Positions 1 through 6,035 are shown, counted from the first letter of the stretch. The stretch: 6,115 nt of DNA from Micrococcales bacterium (GCA_003157445.1 PMJN01000055.1:1-6115); one strand, 5' to 3'. A program made the numbers and translations. The notes: generated by a model not told the origin, from the letters alone.

Positions 1-57
1 TATCTGTTTGAGCGATTTGTAGAAACATCCGCCGGGCGGCACATATCGGGTAGAGAC

Positions 58-78
58 GGTCCGGCAGAGTGCACGACC
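58..78 (-). terminator. Weak stem-loop downstream of the octaheme gene
   Basis: GGTC (58-61) can pair with GACC (75-78), extended by G/C pairs with two bulges around an AGAGT loop. It starts about 75 bases after the octaheme stop codon and has no U-tract. The 12 bases at 58-69 also occur in the strong stem-loop at 2543-2554. This is the best candidate for a transcript end here, but it is weak. The rest of 1-153 shows no gene or RNA I can support. Confidence 0.25.
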
Positions 79-153
79 AAGCCCGCACCTGGGCGAGACA
101 AGGTACATACAGACCTGTGCCCTGTCATTGGGGGGCCTGTCGTAGGGCTGGGT

Positions 154-2484
154 TCAGTTGTACGAGAGGTTGTCGTGCGACTTCCCGTGACAGATGAGGG
201 TGCATGAACCGCCCCCGGTGGCGTTGGGCGTCCATGAGATGGTTCCGCCGTCGGCCGGATACGGCGTCACGTCTGGAGCGAAGTTCACCAGTCGGGATCC
301 GGGGACCGCCTGGGTGCCGACCTTGAACGTCGTGGAGTGAAGCCGGAAGTGACACTCCGCACAGAGGGCGTTGCCTTGCCCTGCGCCGGCCGTGTCGATG
401 TTCGTGCTCCCCGTGCCTATTCCAGCCAGGCCGGTGACGTGTAGCCCGTGCAGCTGGAAGTTTGTGTCGTTGGCGGTGCTATTGGCGAAGGGCTCCTCAG
501 CGTGGCACGTGTAGCACAGGGCAAAGTTCGCAGGTGCGTATGCCGCGGTGCTTGAGCTGAGCACTCGGTCCTGATAGTTCTGGAGCAAGATGCCCCGGTT
601 GCTCGAGGTGTGCGCCGACAGGTCGCCGCCGGCGGCAGGGGCCGGAGCCGCGATCGGGGTGATACCGCTGGCATGGCAGTTCACGCATCGGATGGTGCTG
701 CTGGTCGTGAAGTTCCACAGCTTGTATGGGGACGTCCCGGCCAGGCTGTCAGTCATCTTTGCCGTCTGATTGGTCCCGGCCGCCTCGACCGGGTGGAAGG
801 AGGCATTGGCAGGGTTAAACTCGGCGCCCGCGTCCAGAGCGTCCTTAGAGGGCTCGCCCGGCGTCTGGGGCAGAAGGGTCGTGAAGGCGGAGTGGCATTT
901 GAGGCAGAGCTGATACTCCAGGGTGACCGGGCTGGTGGCGCCATCCAAGAAGCTGTAGGTGGGTGGGGCACCGGCTGCGCCATTGACCACTGACACCCCC
1001 GAGACCCCTCCCAGCTGGCCCGGAGCGGTCCATCCAGCCGTCGTCTGGATGCCGTCAGCGGTGGTTGCCTGGTGGGCGTTGTGACAGTTCGAGCATTGGC
1101 TCTTCCTATTGCTCACGCCGCCAAACTCGTTTATCGCCGATTCGGTGTTCGTGGCCGGCACGAGGGCATCGTGCCGGTAGTACGCGCCCGCCGCGGCGTC
1201 GTTAGCCGGAACGCTCGGATCGGAGTACTGCGCCTGCACGTCGGTGCTGGCTCCCGTTCCGTTATGGCACAGGAAACACACTGTGCTCTGCGAGGCCTTA
1301 ACCAACAGGGTGGGTGCCTGTGCCGTGTGGAGGCTGTGACACACCGCGCACGCATTGGTTGACATTGAGTAGGGACCGTGGATGTCGGAGGGCGTGGCAC
1401 TGGCGGCGCTGACGGTGCTCACAGCCAGCGGATAGTTCGCAGCTCTCGTGCTGTAGACCGCGGTGGCCGCGTTGGCCGACGTCGCACTCACCGTCAACGG
1501 TGCCGGCCGCAAGGGGTAGGCGGCACCTGTTGTATTGGTCACCGTGGGGCCGACTTGCGAGACACCCTGTCGTTGGCCGGGCGAGAGCACTAGGGCCGGA
1601 GCCGGACCGAGGGTGATCGTGGCTGCGTCCGTTCCCGTCAGCGCAGCACCCGCGTTGGTGATCCGCAGATCGTAGCTGGTCAGGTACTGCGCATCGACGG
1701 TCAACGAGACGGTGAACTCCTGCTCTGTGTAGGAGGCCGGCGCCAAGGTGATCCCTTGGTCAGGGTTGGCGCCCATAGAGTGATGACCCGTCACCGCCAG
1801 GCCGGCACCTTTGCCAAGCAGCAGGTCGGCAACCGCGATGTCCTCGCCGAGTGGACCCTGCATGGTGCCACCACCGGGCATGGTGCTCGGGACCCATTCG
1901 CTGGCGATGTGGAAGGGGATTCCGTTCAGCGGCTTCTCGGGCACCACGGTGTAGTCGCTGCTCCCGGCGGCGCGGTACTCCAGCTGTGGCGCCGCCGTGA
2001 TCGGGGCGGTTCCAGTGTTCTGAACCTGGAAGCGCACTCGGAACGTCTCAAAGCGCGACGCCTTGAGCGCCGGGGCATCCACCGGCAGGTAGCTGGCCGG
2101 AAGTTGAGGGCTCTCTATCCATGCGAGCACGTGATGGTCGCCGGCCGCTGGCGTCAGGATGGGGGCCGGGCCAGGGACCGGGCCGGGGGGTGCCGCAGGG
2201 GCCGCGGGCACAGCTGTACCGGGCGCAACAGTGGTGGGCGGCCCAGCGGTGGCCGGCCCAACAGTGGCCGGCGCAGCCGTCGTGGGCGCAGCCGTGGCCG
2301 GGGCAGCCGTAGCCTGCGCAGTAGGCGCCGGAGCCGCCGAGGCGGTCAGTGCCATGACTTTCAAGGAGCCGAACGTAGTCAATGCGACGGCAACCGAGAT
2401 CGAGAGGGCCACTGAGACAACCGGGTATGCCACCACGGCCCTCAGGCGAAGGCGTCTTTTCGGGCCCATGCTCATGTGCTTCAC
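154..2484 (-). CDS. Octaheme c-type cytochrome with membrane segment and Ala/Pro/Thr linker
   Basis: A 776-residue protein. A basic N-terminus (PKRRLRLR) precedes a long hydrophobic segment (about 16-46), which is either a signal peptide cut after ASA (about 48-50) or a membrane anchor. An Ala/Pro/Thr-rich linker follows (about 50-116), then a beta-rich domain without cysteine (about 117-312; FRVRFQVQNTG resembles Ig-like strands), then the heme region. Heme motifs are CAVCH 379-383, CFLCH 403-407, CSNCH 464-468, CLKCH 527-531, CVNCH 600-604, CYTCH 657-661, CAECH 708-712 and a CX3CH (CTLICH) 761-766. Ten other histidines in the heme region are enough for bis-histidine ligation. The first two motifs form a classic doubled-CXXCH module preceded by IHGPY. 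It should act outside the membrane as an electron conduit, and the linker could cross a cell wall. It is the last gene seen, after the hexaheme gene and a stem-loop. The GTG start at 2484 is preferred because the ATG at 2583 would place the stem-loop inside the coding sequence. ATG at 2475 is an alternative. Confidence 0.92.
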   Translation of the reverse strand: MKHMSMGPKRRLRLRAVVAYPVVSVALSISVAVALTTFGSLKVMALTASAAPAPTAQATAAPATAAPTTAAPATVGPATAGPPTTVAPGTAVPAAPAAPPGPVPGPAPILTPAAGDHHVLAWIESPQLPASYLPVDAPALKASRFETFRVRFQVQNTGTAPITAAPQLEYRAAGSSDYTVVPEKPLNGIPFHIASEWVPSTMPGGGTMQGPLGEDIAVADLLLGKGAGLAVTGHHSMGANPDQGITLAPASYTEQEFTVSLTVDAQYLTSYDLRITNAGAALTGTDAATITLGPAPALVLSPGQRQGVSQVGPTVTNTTGAAYPLRPAPLTVSATSANAATAVYSTRAANYPLAVSTVSAASATPSDIHGPYSMSTNACAVCHSLHTAQAPTLLVKASQSTVCFLCHNGTGASTDVQAQYSDPSVPANDAAAGAYYRHDALVPATNTESAINEFGGVSNRKSQCSNCHNAHQATTADGIQTTAGWTAPGQLGGVSGVSVVNGAAGAPPTYSFLDGATSPVTLEYQLCLKCHSAFTTLLPQTPGEPSKDALDAGAEFNPANASFHPVEAAGTNQTAKMTDSLAGTSPYKLWNFTTSSTIRCVNCHASGITPIAAPAPAAGGDLSAHTSSNRGILLQNYQDRVLSSSTAAYAPANFALCYTCHAEEPFANSTANDTNFQLHGLHVTGLAGIGTGSTNIDTAGAGQGNALCAECHFRLHSTTFKVGTQAVPGSRLVNFAPDVTPYPADGGTISWTPNATGGGSCTLICHGKSHDNLSYN
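2228..2320. repeat. Imperfect 15-base tandem repeats encoding the Ala/Pro/Thr linker
   Basis: The plus strand shows consecutive units near GCCGTGGCCGGCGCA, mostly 15 bases long with one of 18. Read on the minus strand they encode five-residue units such as APATA, APTTA and GPATA in the linker of the octaheme cytochrome. Unit number may vary between strains. Confidence 0.75.
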
Positions 2485-2490
2485 AGGGAA

Positions 2491-2496
2491 CTTCCT
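2491..2496 (-). promoter_or_regulatory. Ribosome binding site choosing a GTG start for the octaheme cytochrome
   Basis: AGGAAG on the minus strand lies 6 bases before an in-frame GTG (2484-2482). It is 15 and 21 bases from the ATG codons at 2475 and 2469, and downstream of the ATG at 2583. The spacing favours GTG. The same AGGAAG is used by the hexaheme gene. Confidence 0.6.
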
Positions 2497-2521
2497 GGCT
2501 TGAGATCGGGGGGCTGGGTGA

Positions 2522-2576
2522 TTCTCGGGGAAGACCTCGAGTGGTCCGGCAGAGCGGACCACCCGAGGTCCGAGAA
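2522..2576 (-). terminator. Very strong intercistronic stem-loop between the two cytochrome genes
   Basis: An almost perfect inverted repeat beginning 28 bases after the hexaheme stop codon. Arms on the plus strand are TTCTCG (2522-2527) with CGAGAA (2571-2576), GACCTCG (2533-2539) with CGAGGTC (2564-2570), and GTGGTCCG (2541-2548) with CGGACCAC (2555-2562). There is a 5-base one-sided bulge, one A/C mismatch and a 6-base loop, giving about 21 base pairs. No U-tract follows it in the minus-strand direction, so it is not a textbook intrinsic terminator. It could be a partial terminator or an RNA-stabilising end, leaving more message for the upstream hexaheme gene than for the downstream octaheme gene. 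The structure is clear and the function is inferred. Confidence 0.6.
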
Positions 2577-2604
2577 CACTCAAACTGTCGTGTCCGCTGT
2601 TTCC

Positions 2605-3831
2605 TTAGGGTGCGACCACGTCGGCCGGGTTCGGTCCACCCACGGCGTGGCACATCAAGCAGGTGCCACGGTCGTTGACCTTCAGCAGGTCACTGTTCTG
2701 GTACCCGGTGAGCCCAACGGTGGTGTTCGGAGTCAGTGCGGCGTTCCCGCTAACCCCATCGCTTCCGTCAGGTGCGGCAACCAGCGCAGCAGCGCCAGAC
2801 ATGGCGGCGTTGGTACCGTGCGCGACGTGGCACTGGATGCAGTCCGGCTTGAAGTTAGCCTGCTCATCCGAGCGGTGCTTGTACGTGTAGGCCTTGTCGG
2901 TCGAGTTGTCGACAGAGGCACTAGTTGACAGGTAGCGCGTGTGGCACGTGGTGCACCACGCTGAGATGCCGCCCAGGAACCCGTCGGTGACGGGGGCCGA
3001 GTAGGTCTTGCCAGCGGCAGCGGCAGCGGCAGCGGCAGCGGTATTTACAGCCACTTCAGCGGTGGTCAGCGGCGTGTTTGGCGCCGAGACATCCCAGTAG
3101 TTGGTTGTCGTGTAGGCCTTGACCGTCTGGTCAGGGATCAAGGCAACATTGGTTGTCCCGCTCATGACAGCTGCCTTAGCCGGAACAGCCGCCGGCACTC
3201 CACCGGGGCCGGCTGCGACGGCTGCTACGGCAGCCGAGATCTGATAGCTCGCGCCGTCAGGGTTCGCCTTCAGGATGCGGTAGGCGCCGTTGCCGTGCGG
3301 GTCGTGACAGGCACCGCACTCCAGCGTGACGGCCGTCTGGCCGACGCCGCTGGTCCCGTTGCCCCACATGGTGCCCGTCGTCGTACCGTTGATCTGGTGG
3401 CTGGACGTTACCGTCGCTCCGGCGCTCAAGGCATCGATCTGCGCGCTAACACGCTTGCCGGTAACTGCGGCCAGGGTCTTGGTCGCACCCGCCCCAGAGT
3501 CAATCCTGGCGTTGGTGAAGCCACCGCCACGAAGTGCCTGGTTGCCGTTGCCCACGCCGTCAACGACGTTGTCCTGGGCTCCTTTGCCGTTGTGGCAGTT
3601 CAGGCACAAGGTGGGCTGAGCCTGCAACGTCAGGGTCGAACTCTGAGCCGTGTGAGCACGGTGGCAGTTGGCGCACTGTTCGGCGCCCTCAGTGCTGACG
3701 GCCGTTTTCGCACCGTTCGGCCCCATCACGATGGAGTGCGGACTGACGCTATTGTCAGCCTGTGCCGAGCCCACGCCACCCATCGCGAACATGAGGACGC
3801 TTCCTACGCCGAGGAAGAGAAGTTTCTTCAT
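2605..3831 (-). CDS. Secreted hexaheme c-type cytochrome, OmcS-like (candidate nanowire subunit)
   Basis: A 408-residue protein with a signal peptide (MKKLLFLG, a hydrophobic core, likely cleavage after AQA at residue 25). It carries six CXXCH heme c motifs: CANCH 53-57, CLNCH 76-80, CGACH 172-176, CTTCH 293-297, CIQCH 331-335 and CLMCH 391-395. It has exactly six other histidines (32, 60, 145, 179, 319, 338), enough to give every heme a second histidine ligand with none left over. The surroundings (CxxCHxxH, CLNCH, CxxCHDPHG then YRIL, WCxxCHT, CxxCHxAH, and a last CxxCH near the C-terminus) match the motif order of Geobacter OmcS as I recall it, and the total length is close. The interval between motifs 4 and 5 is much shorter than in OmcS. 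It should be outside the membrane, carrying electrons. Polymerisation into a filament is inference. Oddities are a poly-Ala run (264-273) encoded by a 6-base repeat and another Ala-rich stretch at about 199-223. An ordinary doubled-CXXCH cytochrome is the main alternative. Confidence 0.92.
   Translation of the reverse strand: MKKLLFLGVGSVLMFAMGGVGSAQADNSVSPHSIVMGPNGAKTAVSTEGAEQCANCHRAHTAQSSTLTLQAQPTLCLNCHNGKGAQDNVVDGVGNGNQALRGGGFTNARIDSGAGATKTLAAVTGKRVSAQIDALSAGATVTSSHQINGTTTGTMWGNGTSGVGQTAVTLECGACHDPHGNGAYRILKANPDGASYQISAAVAAVAAGPGGVPAAVPAKAAVMSGTTNVALIPDQTVKAYTTTNYWDVSAPNTPLTTAEVAVNTAAAAAAAAAGKTYSAPVTDGFLGGISAWCTTCHTRYLSTSASVDNSTDKAYTYKHRSDEQANFKPDCIQCHVAHGTNAAMSGAAALVAAPDGSDGVSGNAALTPNTTVGLTGYQNSDLLKVNDRGTCLMCHAVGGPNPADVVAP
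3013..3042. repeat. Hexanucleotide tandem repeat (AGCGGC) encoding poly-alanine
   Basis: Four perfect AGCGGC units followed by one AGCGGT on the plus strand. Read on the minus strand it encodes alanines inside the hexaheme cytochrome. Six-base units keep the frame, so slippage would change loop length between motifs 3 and 4 without breaking the gene. Confidence 0.85.
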
Positions 3832-3960
3832 CGGCCTGCTTCCTTTTCTCATTACCTTTGCTCCATTTCGATAGCGCGTTGATGCATTCCTTGCAGAATG
3901 TCTAAATCTGCAGTCTCTATGAGACGGTGACTGACTCCCCTTGACGCCTCTCTCCCATGC
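3832..3960 (-). other. Intergenic leader before the hexaheme cytochrome, rich in small inverted repeats
   Basis: This 129-base gap contrasts with the one-base junction just upstream, so the cytochrome gene may have its own control. It is less GC-rich than the genes. Visible inverted repeats are GTCTC-tat-GAGAC (3913-3925), TGCAGA/TCTGCA with a 9-base spacer (3892-3897 and 3907-3912), CATTC/GAATG (3885-3889 and 3896-3900) and CAGTC/GACTG (3911-3915 and 3929-3933). They overlap and could be alternative folds of a leader RNA, an operator, or the 3' end structure of the TPR-NHL transcript. I see no convincing -35/-10 pair, and no U-tract that would make it a standard terminator. Confidence 0.4.
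3839..3844 (-). promoter_or_regulatory. Ribosome binding site of the hexaheme cytochrome gene
   Basis: AGGAAG on the minus strand, 7 bases before the ATG at 3831. It lies between this ATG and the in-frame ATG at 3852, so it selects the downstream start, which also gives a normal signal peptide (MKKLLFLG...). Confidence 0.75.
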
Positions 3961-5028
3961 TCAGTAGCCCCACACCTGGACCCGGTTGTTACCCTGGTCG
4001 GTGACGTAAATGTGGGCACGGGTATCGGTGGCGACCCCATTCGGATACTCGAACGTCCCGTCGATCTGCCCCTCATTACCGAACGAGGCGATGAACGTGG
4101 GCGTGGACACCGTTGAGCTGGCGTCGTTGTAGACCCGGACCATGTGGTCTGAGGAGTCCACGACGTAGATCCGGCCTGCGCCATCAACCGCCACACCTCG
4201 CGGCAGACCGAGGTCGCCGGAGCCCAGACCATGACCGACCAGGCCGATGATCTTCCCTGCCGGGTTAAAGACCAGCAGCCGGCCGTTGTTGCTGTCAGCG
4301 ACGTTGATGTTGCCGTGCTGGTCGATCGTAATGCCGTTCGGAAAGGACAGGCCGGGCGCACCGATGGACCGCACGAACGTGCCGTTTGGTGAGAACACCA
4401 CGACCCGGTGAGCCTTGCCACTGCCTTGGATGTCGGTGGCGTAGAGGCTGCCATCCGGGCCGAACGCAACTCCCAGCGGACGCCAGGTACCGAGTTTTCC
4501 CTTGGGGGCGAACGTCCGCAGGTAGGTGCCCTTGGCGTTGTAGATGTAGATCTGGTTGGTGGAATTGTCGCTGACGTAGACGTCCTGGTTGGTCGGGTTG
4601 ATGGCCACGTAGCCAGGTATGTGCGTGGGGCCGGTCGACTTCGAGGGGGTGAGGGTGCCTACCTGTTTGCCACTATGGTCATAGACATGCACCAGGCGTG
4701 GGGCATTTTCCTCAGTGACGTAGATGCGGTCTCCGGTGGGGCTGACCGCCACGGCAATGGGATTGGACGTCCCGTAGATGCTGTACTCGTAGTGCGGCAC
4801 CTTGGCCACGCCTAGGCCTGGCAGCTCGGAGAGCGGCTTGCGGTTCATCAGGTACCAGGCAAACAGCAGGGCCAGGATCAACAGGGCGACGCCCAGCGCA
4901 GTCAGCTGCCTCTTCCGCTTCGTGCTCATTTTCGTGGACACCGGCTCACCGGCGACTACGGCGCCAACCACAGCAGGCGGTGTGGCGGCCTCGGAAACGG
5001 CAGCGGAAGTGCCATCGGAACTTGTCAT
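3961..5028 (-). CDS. Membrane-anchored NHL-repeat (six-bladed beta-propeller) protein
   Basis: A 355-residue protein with an Ala/Val/Thr-rich N-terminus, a basic stretch (STKRKRQ), one transmembrane helix (about 43-61) and then six NHL-type repeats (about 89-126, 137-173, 183-223, 228-265, 274-317, 326-355). The repeats carry the family pattern of P-x-G-[VI]-[AT]-[VI]-x4-G-x-[IV]-Y-V-x-D followed by a N-x-[VR]-V-x-V strand, for example in LPRGVAVDGAGRIYVVDS and YPNGVATDTRAHIYVTDQ. It has no cysteine at all, so it cannot bind c-type heme and probably works through protein or ligand binding. The charge pattern (basic before the helix) puts the propeller outside the cell. The start ATG is one base after the TPR stop, and AAGGAC lies 9 bases upstream, so translational coupling is likely. 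A later in-frame ATG at 4929 lacks a good ribosome binding site. NHL proteins often sit beside multiheme cytochrome genes. A role in cytochrome docking, export or filament assembly is inference. Confidence 0.9.
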   Translation of the reverse strand: MTSSDGTSAAVSEAATPPAVVGAVVAGEPVSTKMSTKRKRQLTALGVALLILALLFAWYLMNRKPLSELPGLGVAKVPHYEYSIYGTSNPIAVAVSPTGDRIYVTEENAPRLVHVYDHSGKQVGTLTPSKSTGPTHIPGYVAINPTNQDVYVSDNSTNQIYIYNAKGTYLRTFAPKGKLGTWRPLGVAFGPDGSLYATDIQGSGKAHRVVVFSPNGTFVRSIGAPGLSFPNGITIDQHGNINVADSNNGRLLVFNPAGKIIGLVGHGLGSGDLGLPRGVAVDGAGRIYVVDSSDHMVRVYNDASSTVSTPTFIASFGNEGQIDGTFEYPNGVATDTRAHIYVTDQGNNRVQVWGY

Positions 5029-5029
5029 G

Positions 5030-6028
5030 TCAACTTGGTCCTTGCGTGGTGGAGGAACCTGCGGCCTTCGGCGAGGGACTCGTGTTCGAAGGGGTCGACC
5101 CGGCGGCGAGCTGCTTCAGGCCGGCGGTCGCAGCGGCGTTGTTGCGATCGACGGTGAGAACCTTCTTGTACCAGGTGGTCGCCTCCGCGTTACTGGAGTT
5201 CGTGGCGGCAATCGTGGCGAGTTCGAGCATGGCGTTGACCGCCTGCGGTCCCTTAGTCAGCGTCATGAGCTTGGCCTTCGCGCCGGCCGCCTTGTTGTGG
5301 CAGACGTCGGCCATCGCGGCGTTATACGTCGACTGGGGCGCACTGCGCAGCTTTGTGTAGGCCAGGGCCATCTGGGTGTAGGGCTCACACCATCCGGTCG
5401 GCACGAACGAGACGGCTTCGGTGAAGGCGTCGACGGCGAGCTTGGCATTACCGGCCTGGAGCTGGGCGAGCCCCATGAGGTAAAGGGCGTCCGAGTCCTG
5501 GGGGTCGATTCCGATTGCGGCCTGAAGCTCGAAGATGGCGTCCGTGGTCTTCTTCTGCTTCACCGCGATCGAGCCGAGGTAGTAGTAGGCCTCCTGAAGT
5601 TGCGGGTCGGCGCCGGCGAACTCGCCTTTGGCGTTCCCTGCAGTGATCTGCTTGTAGGAAGCCGCAGCAGCGGTGAGGTCGCCCTGAGCGATCAGGACGG
5701 AGCCCTGACCCAGCAGCGCGAACCGGTTGCCCTTGGCTGCTTTCAGAATGATGTCGTACTGCGCCAGCGCGTCGCTGGAACGCTTGTTCAACTGATAGGC
5801 CGCCGCGAGCGTGAGCCGGGCATTGATGTCGTTGGGTGCCTTCGTCACAGCCGTCTCAGCGGTGGTCGTCTGCCGGTCGATCATCGAAGGGCCTGCACTG
5901 ACGTGCTGGTCCTTGTAGTAGATCGTGCCAAATGCAACCACGCCGACGATCAGCACCAAGACCCCCAGGCGCAGCAGCAGGCTCACCCTCCGCTCTGAGA
6001 GGGAGGTGGTCCCTGGTTTCGGCTTCAT
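5030..6028 (-). CDS. Membrane-anchored TPR-repeat protein
   Basis: A 332-residue protein with a short basic cytoplasmic N-terminus, one transmembrane helix (about residues 20-38) and about five or six tetratricopeptide repeats (about 66-99, 100-133, 141-178, 179-211, 212-246, 262-297). The repeats show typical pairs such as YYYLGSIAVKQKKTTDAI and LYLMGLAQLQAGNAKLAV. A Ser/Pro/Thr/Gly-rich tail fills about 309-332. The repeats should lie outside the membrane, and TPR domains bind other proteins or peptides. It is the first gene of the visible cluster, one base before the NHL gene, with two multiheme cytochromes downstream. By analogy with the TPR parts of cytochrome c maturation proteins (NrfG, CcmI) it could hold apocytochromes, but this is inference. 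Two cysteines (214 and 243) could form a disulfide. I chose the ATG at 6028 because AAAGGAAAGGG precedes it by 7 bases. The frame stays open to an ATG at 6109, but that extension looks like leader sequence. Confidence 0.88.
   Translation of the reverse strand: MKPKPGTTSLSERRVSLLLRLGVLVLIVGVVAFGTIYYKDQHVSAGPSMIDRQTTTAETAVTKAPNDINARLTLAAAYQLNKRSSDALAQYDIILKAAKGNRFALLGQGSVLIAQGDLTAAAASYKQITAGNAKGEFAGADPQLQEAYYYLGSIAVKQKKTTDAIFELQAAIGIDPQDSDALYLMGLAQLQAGNAKLAVDAFTEAVSFVPTGWCEPYTQMALAYTKLRSAPQSTYNAAMADVCHNKAAGAKAKLMTLTKGPQAVNAMLELATIAATNSSNAEATTWYKKVLTVDRNNAAATAGLKQLAAGSTPSNTSPSPKAAGSSTTQGPS
5038..5043 (-). promoter_or_regulatory. Ribosome binding site of the NHL gene inside the TPR gene end
   Basis: The minus strand reads AAGGAC 9 bases before the ATG at 5028, within the last codons of the TPR gene. 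The TPR stop codon TGA (5032-5030) and this ATG are separated by one base, so terminating ribosomes can restart here. Confidence 0.6.
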
Positions 6029-6035
6029 TGCGTCG

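Noticed and set aside
29..39. CCGCCGGGCGG palindrome as an intrinsic terminator
   Set aside because: The stem is only four base pairs with a three-base loop, and no real U-tract follows on the minus strand.
1..132. Two short minus-strand frames open to the window edge, starting at ATG codons near 132 and 108
   Set aside because: Both give about 36-42 codons without a recognisable product, the third-position GC bias is weak and ribosome binding sites are poor. A truncated downstream gene cannot be excluded, but cannot be supported.
1756..2415. A 219-codon open frame on the plus strand with an Arg/Gly/Ser-rich end
   Set aside because: It is the antisense of the octaheme cytochrome, and its Arg/Ser repeats are just the complement of the Ala/Pro/Thr linker.
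154..3831. CRISPR-like interpretation of the repeats in the cytochrome genes
   Set aside because: The repeats are short, in frame and adjacent without unique spacers. They encode low-complexity protein sequence.
3852..4469. A 205-codon open frame on the minus strand overlapping the end of the NHL gene
   Set aside because: It is a shifted reading of the NHL coding sequence, Ser/Thr/Arg-rich and without a domain pattern, while the NHL frame is continuous with six repeats up to its stop.
4802..5998. A long open frame of 398 codons on the plus strand
   Set aside because: It lies antisense to the TPR gene and the start of the NHL gene, both of which have clear domains, helices and ribosome binding sites. 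Its translation is Arg/Gly/Val-rich with no recognisable pattern, as expected for the reverse of a high-GC gene.
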